From: Mytilus californianus
Taxonomy: Eukaryota > Mollusca > Bivalvia > Mytilida > Mytilidae
DNA: 64,000 bases
Reading direction: 5' to 3'
NCBI RefSeq assembly: GCF_021869535.1
Contig: NW_026262734.1
Location: forward strand, 93,563,285 to 93,627,284
Part shown: in pieces, positions 56,601 to 64,000 of the stretch
How positions within the stretch are numbered: the first letter of the stretch is position 1
Layout: the number at the start of each line of letters is the position of its first letter
The notes under the pieces: generated by a model
The model's input: only the letters and a program-made list of their open reading frames with translations
The model's database searches: none
What the model was told of the DNA's origin: nothing
Program-made: the position numbers and the translations under genes

Positions 56601-59600
56601 ATGCATATTATTTCAACTTTTCTGTTATAAATGATTGAAAAAATACATATCTAAGAAATTTGAAAAGAAAAAAATGATATGGATGTACATGATTCTGGTA
56701 AAATCATTTTTTGTACCCCTCACCCATTTTCTCAAAATTTTGGCTAAAAAGACTGACTTGATTGGTCGTAAAATTTGAAAAATTGATTACTCAAAAACTA
56801 CTCATTGTAAATACAAAATTTTTTCACAGAGTTAAGTTTAATTATAACATTTTTGTCGAGCCTGCGACTTTTGTCGCAGAAAGCTCGACATAGGGATAGT
56901 GATCCGGCGGCGGCGGCGGCTACGGCGGCGGCGGCGTTAGCTAACTTCTTAAAAGCTTTATATTTTAGAAGGTGGAAGGTCTGGATGCTTCATACTTTGT
57001 ATATGGATGCCTCATGTTACGAAGTTTCCGTCAGTCACATGTCCAATGTCCTTGACCTCATTTTCATGGTTCAGTGACTACTTGAAAAAAAAGTTAAGAT
57101 TTTTTGTAATGTTAGATTCTCTCTTATTATAAGTAATAGGATAACTATATTTGGTATGTGCATACCTTGCAAGGTCCTCATGCCCGTCAGACAGTTTTCA
57201 CTTGACCTCGACCTCATTTCATGGATCAGTGAACAAGGTTAAGTTTTGGTGGTCAAGTCCATATCTCAGATACTATAAGCAATAGGTCTAGTATATTCGG
57301 TGTATGGAAGGACTGTAAGGTGTACATGTCCAACTGGCAGGTGTCATCTGACCTTGACCTCTTTTTCATGGTTCAGTGGTTATTGTTATGTTTTTGTGTT
57401 TTGGTCTGTTTTTCTTATACTGTATGCCATAGGTCTACTATATTTGGTATATGGAATGATTGTAAGGTGTACATGTCTAGCGGGCAGGTGTCATCTGACC
57501 TTGACCTCATTTTCATGGTTCAGTGGTCAAAGTTAAGTTTATGAGTTTTGGTCTTTTCTTCTAATACTATATGCAATAGTTCAACTATATTTGGTATGTG
57601 CGTACCTTGCAAGGTCCTCATGCCCTTCAGACAGTTTTCACTTGACCTCGACCTCATTTCATGGATCAGTGAACAAGGTTAAGTTTTGGTGGTCAAGTCC
57701 ATATCTCAGATACTATAAGCAATAGGTCTAGTATATTTGGTGTATGGAAGGACTGTAAGGTGTACATGTCCAACTGGCAGGTGTCATCTGACCTTGACCT
57801 CATTTTCATGGTTCAGTGGTTATAGTTAAGTTTTTGTGTTTTGGTCTGTTTTTCTTATACTGTATGCCATAGGTCTACTATATTTGGTGTATGGAATGAT
57901 TGTAAGGTGTACATGTCTAGTGGGCAGGTGTCATCTGACCTTGACCTCATTTTCATGGTTCAGTGGTCAAAGTTAAGTTTTTTCAGTTTTGGTCTTTTTT
58001 TCTAATACTATATGCAATAGTTCAACTATATTTGGTGTATGGAAATGTTTTATGATCTATATGTCAGTCACGCAGGTTTTATTTGACCTTGACCTCATTT
58101 TTACGGTTCATTGCTCAGTGTTAAGTTTTTGTGTTTTGGTCTGTTTTTCTTAAACTATAAGCAATAGGTCAACTATATTTGTTGTATTGAAGAATTGTTA
58201 GCTGTACATGCCTGCCTAGCATGGTTCATCTGACCTTGACCTCATTTTCATGGTTCTTTGGTCAATGTTTAGTTTACTTGGTTAATGTTAAGTTTATGTG
58301 ACAGTTGTAATAAAGCTTTATATTTAGGACTATCAACATAATATCAATGATTAGTAAAGAAGGCGAGACATTTCAGCGTGTGCACTCTTGTTAAAATTCA
58401 TTGATATTTTCCACTTGTATCACATATTTTGGAAATAATTTCGGAACGAGATTTCAACGAGACTGAAACGTCAGAAGAATACATCCTTAAGTGAAGTGAT
58501 TTGGTTTCTTACACAGGTCTGTTGTTAGTAACAGTAAATGAATAGGGGACAATCTAAATTTTACCTTGAAATGAAAGTATGTTCATTATGATATTCATAA
58601 ATGCCATACAATCCAATTTTATTTTTTTACAGATCAAAATGTAGAATTTCTCCAGCCTTCAAAAAGTCGGAAAAAAGATGGATACTTGCCACAGGAAGAA
58701 GATGAAGTTAGGAAGAAATTACGATCAGAAGAAACAGCTACTCGTGCTGCCAGACAAATGTATGTGCTTCGTCAACAAGTTCGACAGATACAGCAGGAAT
58801 TAACAAAGACCGGCACAGATAAAACTAAACACACGAAAAAGGTGATAAAGTTTGTACACAACAACAACAACAGTACTTTATTTTATATGTTTTAAGAGGG
58901 TTACACAGTTAGCTAAACAAAAACACCTTTATTGCAGAATTATAAATGATGTTCTTGAGGATCAGTTAACAGAGAGTACTATCTGGCTGGATTGCACAGT
59001 AAAAATTTGTGACCTTAAGCTGCATGAACTTTGAATATTTGTATTAAAAAATTGTCTGCACATAAATGAGTACAGAACATCCATTATTGCTAAAAAAAAC
59101 TGTGAATTCATTATAACCATTAGGTATAATTTTTATACCCCTGCACTGAATGAGAATGGCTGTATTGTTTACCACTCTCTGTCATATGGAACTTTCATCA
59201 CAATTTTCTTAAGGATGTTCTGTTTCAAAATAACAACCTATTTAAAAGACCATTATAAATTGATTATATATAAATAATAGAACTTAAAAAGTAGAAAAAA
59301 AGACATGTCCTTGTTTTGAGATATAATCGATTCAAAATTTGGCAGGAAATGATTCTCTCTAGATTTTTCATACATTTAACATTGACACTTTTTATCTATT
59401 AAAAACTATGAAAAAATAACAAGGATTTCATAAGATTTTCAAAAATAGCTTTTTAAACTGATTAATAAATTTATGAAAAGAAAAGTAGCGATTAGTAGGC
59501 AAAAATTTTATTGACACTAAATGGATAAAACAAGAGGATTCTGATTATCTGACAAAAAGTCAAAAAACCAGAGTAGTGAACATTATTAAGAATTTGAAAT

Positions 59601-62600
59601 CAGATCTTTCTGAGAAGCCAACTTCCTGCGTCCATGCTCCACTTTGTAATGCTTTAACATCTTAATCACTCATCAACTAGCTGTTAACGGAATACTTATA
59701 TATTCTTCCAAATAATGGTCACATATGAAATTTTGTTACATTTGTCTTCTTGAAATTTGGTATAGCTTCATGTGAGCATGCTATAGGGTGTGATACCTTT
59801 TTACATTCATCCTTTATCAACTTCCTGTTAACATACACTTATAGTGCCGCATCATTTGCCAGTAATTAAAGTACACATTTCAACTCTTCAATGAGCATTA
59901 CTGTAACATTTGCTATAAGTAAAAAAAAGATCTGCCGGAAATTGTAGGTAGAATTGGTTAAAACGATATCAATTTTTATCTGTCTACATTTTTTTTAACA
60001 TAAATTGGCAGTGATATATATAATTTGTTTATAGGGATATGTAAGAAAATATTTATAAATGATATAAAAAAATCATAATTCTACCAGATTTTTCATTTTA
60101 ATAATACATTTTTATAACTTGATTACAGAGCCAAGCCATGGCAAGACTGGCAGCAGCACATCGTTATGCAGTGAGAACTATCCAGGCATTTGTTACAAAC
60201 CTACCAAACACAGATTTACACAGTGGTCTGCCTTCTTCATACCATGAGTTAGCTCTTTTGATCCGCCAGATGTCACTACTCAGTACACAGCTAAGTACTG
60301 ATGGGAAATCAACAGTACAAGAAGACCTAGTCAAAATGTTGGACAGAGTAGATGTAAGGAAGTCATACATTTTTAATTAAATGTAATTGGTTGCCATTTT
60401 GAAAACTCACAAGTTATCTCCCTTTTCCAATTTTAGTCAGCAAACCACATCGCTCAGTTGACCTACATGATTTTAGGCCCAGATGTTTTCTGATTTTTTG
60501 AAGAAAAAAGATTTTGCATTTTTGCTCTCAAGAATTGAGAATTCATTGGACTGAATACAATCTGTGAATGAATGCATAATCTTCCAGCAGTCTGGTTAAT
60601 TGTTAGAAGCTTACAATTTTTATTCAGCTACTTATAAGTCATGTTATAGACTGTTATGAATGAATGAAGGTTCACTAAATTCAATTAGTTGCAGCTACAA
60701 TTATAAAAAAAATTCAACAGTGTAGTTAGTAATTTCCATTTACTACAACTATATGTTCTGTTTTAAACATAGAAAATTTATATAACTTTGAAGAGTACAA
60801 CTTTTCATTTATTACCTTAAAAACCATTCTCATTGAGAAGCTTGAGAAGAAAAATTATCACACAGAAAAATTGAAGCAAAATGTAAGAAAGTAGTAATGA
60901 AAGATACATGAACATATCACTTATTAAATTATTATTCTATTTTGAAGGAGCTGAATAAAGCATGGTGTGTAGAGGTTACCAAGCCACCTGTTATTGAGAC
61001 AACACAAGAAGAGGTTACCAGTAGAAGAAGGAAGTCTCCTGCATCCCGGCAAATACCTCAGCCTTCCTTCAGACCAGCTCCACATAGAGGGAAGGAAAAT
61101 AAACCTGTCAGAGGTAAAAAAAAACACGGAAAAGAAATCTTTGCTTGATAATAATTTAAAATGAGAATTTCTTTTATATCTAGTATATCAATTGCAGCCG
61201 ATTTAAAATAAAATTGAGAATTAGAAACGGGGAATGCATCAAAGAGACAACAACCCGACCAAAGAGCAGAAAACAGCCCAAGGCCACCAATGGGTCTTCA
61301 ACACAGCAAGAAAATCCCACACCCAGAGGTGGTCTTCAGCTGGCCCCTAAACAATAATGGAAAATGGACTTCATACTTAACTCCCAAACATATATATTAA
61401 CCAAAATTAAAATACATACAAGACTATTGCTTACATCCACTTTAGTGAACTTTAGTAGATAGTTGTCTCATTGGCAATCAAGCCTCATCTCCTTATTTTT
61501 ATAACAAAGGCCAGAGGTTCCTGACTTGGGACAGGCGTAAAAATGTGGTGGTGTTAAACATGTTACCTGATTAAGGAGGTTGGCTGCTCTGTTTCAAAAC
61601 AACAAGTTTTTAAAAAAACAGAAATTGATAGTATATAGATATTTGAACTAAAAAAGCAGAATAAAATGAAAGGTCTTTGTCCTTGTATTTTAGATAGAAG
61701 CTATTGAAAATTTGGCAAGGAATGATTCTCTAGATTTTTCATACATTTAAATATTTTACACCTAGGGGTTAGTGGGTTCAGTTTTTAATGTCACTACATG
61801 GATAAAAACAGAGGATTCTATATATCTGACAAAAAGTCAAAAACAAGATCAGCGAACATCTTCAAATACAGTTTTTGTTTTAAACATATACAAGTTATTG
61901 GTACATCACAATAATCAATTGAACATCTAATGTCAAATATTATTGTAAATTGTCAATTTATTTGTAATAGGTGTTTTAAAGAAGCCAGCTATTAAAAGAA
62001 GTAATGTACAAAAACAGCAAGGTAGGGACAGAAATCAATCAGTGAAGTGAAAAATGAGAATTTTTAATGGTGAAACCCAATTTGAGGTGGTACATAACAC
62101 TACAGGGAGATAACTCTTTAAAAATAAGCTGAACATTTTACTTACGTTCCATTGTTAAGGAAATATTAGGCTCCTCAATGATCAAAATTAGTGTTTGTCA
62201 AACAGCTATATATCCAAGAAATTTTTCCGTTAATGTTTGTGGTTCAAGTTTTTTGAAATTTTTATATTTTTGTCAAATGGTCAACGAAAATATTTTGTCA
62301 AAATTTTATGAAATTAAATTAGCCAATTTAATTTAGTCCAGTTGTTTGGTACCACCTTAAAGCTTTATATCAAAAAATTTGGTCATAAAACATAATTTCC
62401 AGGATAAAATACTTAGAATAAATAAAGTGAAAATCAGTATTTCATGACAAGAAGAAAATTGTTCGTTTCTGTTGTTGGGCTAAGGACAAAAAGAACTCAG
62501 TATCAAAAGATTGATGTCAGATAAAATAAAAGTTTGTGCTGTAGGTTAAAATCTTTGCGTTTCTGGCGGTATTATCTAGAGATGTTTTTACCTAAAGAAA

Positions 62601-64000
62601 TTTTGAAATTTTTATGAATGAAATTATAGAATTTACTTAAGAATGGAGGAGTATTTCATTTTACATGAGGAAAGATGATTGGACAATATCAGGACAGAAT
62701 AAATTATATTGACGATTTTTGACAAGTTTTATTTGTCTGCAATTAATCAACATTATGTAAATTAAGTTTTGGGATATGAGAGAATTTGGGTTCTTGAAAA
62801 AAGTAGTAAATTAACTTTTTAATATTATTTGATAAAGTGTTAATGTAACTCCTAAAAACTTGATTTCATTTGATTAATTTAAAAGTAAATATAAAAACTC
62901 AAGATAGAACTGATATGCACTTTTTTTTAATTAAAAAATAATTTCTTACAGTTGCCTGGAATACTGGAACTCCAGAGAGGAAGGCAATGTTGAGGGCAGG
63001 TATAGAGGCCTTGATGGATTCCAGTGATGTTCAACAGGGCAAAGCAGGAATGGCATGGAATGTATCACTACAGGAGGAACCCGTTAGGAAACCAGCATCT
63101 AAAACAAGCCTGATATTACCAGGAAAATTACAGGTAAAATTTGTGCCTAGTTCACTTCTATAATAGTGCATGTGGGGATTTTGAAATGACAGCCAAAAGC
63201 TTAGAAGCCAATTGGGTCCTATCAACAACAATTTAAGGGCCATTTTTTATGATGACAAGAAATAAAAACTAACTGCCCAGTTTGATAATTTAGTCGTTAT
63301 GCCTGATTGGATGAGTGTGCTGTGTATTGTATTAACTGCCTTTAAAATATATATGACAACATCTTAGAAAAAAAATATGTTTGTAACTTTTAAATTTAAG
63401 GTAAAATTTGATGTGCATGATAATCAATAAAAACTATGTAAGACATAATGCTATTTTGTCAAGTGCAAAGAAGTTACAGATGAACTTATTGTTTCATAAA
63501 TGAAGTTGATTAAGCCATTACTGTGTTGATTTCTAATAAAGAGGTGAATATGCACCTGTATACAGTCCTGTCAGGAGGCATTAATGATTTCTAATCATTT
63601 TACCAACAAGATGCAGGGTGTAAAATAAATAAATTTGAGTGAAAAGCTGTCTATAGTAATATTTACAATCAGACATCAAGATTATTTGAGGATGTCATCT
63701 ACTGACACTTCCTGATGAACAAATTTTTGAATGATAGCTTAATGCTGCCTTAACACAAAAATCTTCTGAGGAACTGTGAATTTTAAATCTTAACATATAA
63801 TACAAGATGTAGAAAGATTATCAGATATTTGAATTTAGAACTACTATACTTATTCAAATTTTTATTAAGGTTTTCTTTTTCTAACCTTATGTATGCAAAA
63901 TAACTTCACAGATTATATCATGAAAAAACCAAGAGAAGTCATAATTATAATTGATATACAATATTTTTTTAGAATCAGCGCATTAAAGCTCAGAGAGCTG
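53522..64000 (+). CDS. KIAA0753: Moonraker / KIAA0753 (OFIP) orthologue, nine exons, incomplete at both ends
   Basis: Nine exons (53522-53679, 54656-54986, 55681-55842, 58633-58841, 60129-60353, 60948-61113, 61971-62021, 62952-63133, 63973-64000+) join without a frame break, giving ~504 codons. Identification rests on two stretches. FSSLSEDRLSLAVKLAQRDL with a following basic KKKER run matches the family's conserved LAV/IxLAKRDxxR block. ARLAAAHRYAVRTIQAFVTN with SYHELALLIRQMSLLSTQL matches its AHRxAVRxLQ...ELxxLIRQLSL block. Several segments are coiled-coil-like (EIERLQREMEGYLQQIQVIE; VLRQQVRQIQQELTK). Known role in vertebrates: centrosome and centriolar-satellite protein acting with OFD1 and FOR20 in centriole duplication and ciliogenesis. 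The first exon shown needs one base from an upstream exon that I could not find; the gene runs off the right edge. Confidence 0.85.
54656..54986 (+). CDS. KIAA0753: Moonraker exon b (conserved LAVKLAQRDL block)
   Basis: Acceptor TTTTTTTTCCAG, donor TTCCTG|GTTTGT (weak). 331 nt. Encodes HINQRHLNESSQ, the conserved SLSEDRLSLAVKLAQRDLRK block, and a Ser/Arg/Pro-rich basic stretch (RSRSPSPKGKTR). Confidence 0.85.
55681..55842 (+). CDS. KIAA0753: Moonraker exon c
   Basis: Acceptor TCTATTTCAG, donor TTAGAG|GTATAT. 162 nt, phases match on both sides. Ends in a Gln/Glu-rich helix (EIERLQREMEGYLQQIQVIE) of coiled-coil type. Confidence 0.85.
56179..58486. mobile_element. TTAA-flanked TIR element in moonraker intron c-d, with nested repeat
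   Basis: TTAA at 56175-56178 and 58487-58490. Termini GGATGTACACCTCTGAGGAG and, inverted, GGATGTATTCTTCTGACGTT share GGATGTA-x-x-C-x-TCTGA. TTAA target duplications are typical of piggyBac- and Kolobok-type elements. The host element would be ~760 bp without the nested repeat at 56851-58392. No transposase frame. Confidence 0.6.
56851..58392 (+). repeat. GTCGAG-hairpin/CGG element with ~147-bp tandem core
   Basis: 5' end folds: GTCGAGC, TGCGAC, TTTT, GTCGCA, GCTCGAC (56855-56889). A (CGG)n-like run follows at 56905-56937. The core carries ACCTTGACCTCATTTTCATG plus GTTCAGTG about nine times (57050-58260), with a ~147-bp period and a ~441-bp higher-order period (57170 and 57611 units). 3' end GGCGAGACATTTCAGCGTGT then GCACTCTTGTT. 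Frames inside are repeat-derived. Confidence 0.75.
58633..58841 (+). CDS. KIAA0753: Moonraker exon d (coiled coil)
   Basis: Acceptor TTTTTTACAG, donor AAAAAG|GTGATA. 209 nt. Encodes DQNVEFLQPSKSRKKDGYLP then a charged coiled coil (EEDEVRKKLRSEETATRAAR; MYVLRQQVRQIQQELTKTGT). Confidence 0.85.
59210..59600 (+). repeat. Intronic dispersed repeat (family 6, copy 1)
   Basis: GTTCTGTTTCAAAATAACAA, CTTGTTTTGAGATATAATCG, GAAATGATTCTCTCTAGATT, ACAAAAAGTCAAAAAACC in the same order as at 61570-61870 (family 6 is defined by these two copies). Confidence 0.6.
60129..60353 (+). CDS. KIAA0753: Moonraker exon e (conserved AHR..LIRQ block)
   Basis: Acceptor TTGATTACAG, donor GTAGAT|GTAAGG. 225 nt, phase 0 on both sides. 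Encodes the family's most recognisable region, ARLAAAHRYAVRTIQAFVTN and YHELALLIRQMSLLSTQLST. Confidence 0.9.
60354..60947. other. Moonraker intron e-f
   Basis: AT-rich intron, no repeat recognised. Confidence 0.5.
60948..61113 (+). CDS. KIAA0753: Moonraker exon f
   Basis: Acceptor ATTTTGAAG (weak but pyrimidine-preceded), donor GTCAGAG|GTAAAA. 166 nt. Encodes ELNKAWCVEVTKPPVIETTQ and a basic Pro/Ser-rich linker (SRRRKSPASRQIPQPSFRPA). Confidence 0.8.
61200..61568 (+). repeat. Dispersed repeat related to family 1
   Basis: GGGGAATGCATCAAAGAGAC, AACAACCCGACCAAAGAGCA and GGTCTTCAACACAGCAAG are common mussel repeat landmarks. At 61450-61505 is the family 1 terminus TTGTCTCATTGGCAATCAAG, followed by GTTCCTGACTTGGGACAGGC. 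Confidence 0.65.
61570..61870 (+). repeat. Intronic dispersed repeat (family 6, copy 2)
   Basis: CTGTTTCAAAACAACAAG, AATTTGGCAAGGAATGATTC, ACAAAAAGTCAAAAACAAG; parallel to 59210-59600. Confidence 0.6.
61971..62021 (+). CDS. KIAA0753: Moonraker exon g (51 nt)
   Basis: Acceptor TTTGTAATAG, donor CAGCAAG|GTAGGG. Its 51 nt keep the phase between f and h and encode GVLKKPAIKRSNVQKQQ. Skipping it would leave the frame intact, so it may be alternatively spliced. Confidence 0.7.
62022..62951. other. Moonraker intron g-h
   Basis: AT-rich intron; no repeat or exon recognised. Confidence 0.5.
62952..63133 (+). CDS. KIAA0753: Moonraker exon h
   Basis: Acceptor TTTCTTACAG, donor TTACAG|GTAAAA. 182 nt. 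Encodes WNTGTPERKAMLRAGIEALM, DSSDVQQGKAGMAWNVSLQE and a Lys/Ser-rich end. The minus-strand frame at 63031-63243 is a shadow. Confidence 0.85.
63973..64000 (+). CDS. KIAA0753: Moonraker exon i (start, cut by window edge)
   Basis: Acceptor ATTTTTTTAG; reads NQRIKAQRA in frame with exon h and runs off the window. Confidence 0.7.

Noticed and set aside
57300-57544. Overlapping frames with repeated SDLDLIFMVQ
   Set aside because: Tandem repeat translated in two frames; no gene evidence.

Overview
The window is AT-rich animal nuclear DNA with spliced genes, long introns and dense repeats. Several dispersed repeats and the moonraker-type gene look like bivalve mollusc DNA, most likely a marine mussel (Mytilidae). 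That placement rests on recognising repeats from memory, not on a search. I saw no rRNA gene, tRNA gene, CRISPR array or bacterial-style operon.

Three spliced genes can be supported by reading-frame phase across consensus splice sites. (1) A tiny three-exon gene on + (2719-3677, 60 aa, poly(A) signal at 3767) sits between two inverted repeat arms. (2) A minus-strand gene with three coding exons (17471 down to 7853, 300 aa) encodes a two-pass membrane protein with a long Pro/Tyr-rich tail. (3) The right end (53522-64000, +) holds nine exons of a moonraker/KIAA0753 (OFIP) orthologue, a centriolar-satellite protein; both its 5' start and 3' end lie outside what I can define here.

Most of the rest is transposable elements, often nested. 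At 27150-30730 a mouse-trap of insertions is visible: an old tandem-type repeat was split at a TA run by a block of ~540-bp tandem repeats in inverted arms; that block holds an inverted pair of Penelope-like element 3' ends with a GIY-YIG reading frame and hammerhead-ribozyme-like motifs; one of those ends was split again by a foldback element. At 36801-50213 three copies of a ~4.1-kb element resembling a Helentron/Helitron2 lie side by side. One copy (40254-45259, inverted) sits inside an older copy, splitting it into 36801-40254 and 45260-46012, and is itself interrupted by a 935-bp element with a 5-bp target duplication. The Helentron-like copies keep broken traces of an OTU-type protease and of a Cys-rich Helitron N-terminal domain.

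Other remnants are a LINE 3' end (237-713, -), the 3' end of a second retroelement (33250-34018, +), several TIR elements and MITEs (11915-12055, 19736-20133, 25344-25812, 56179-58486), SINE-like tails and microsatellites. Moonraker introns hold several of these, and its first visible exon has a partial tandem duplication just upstream.
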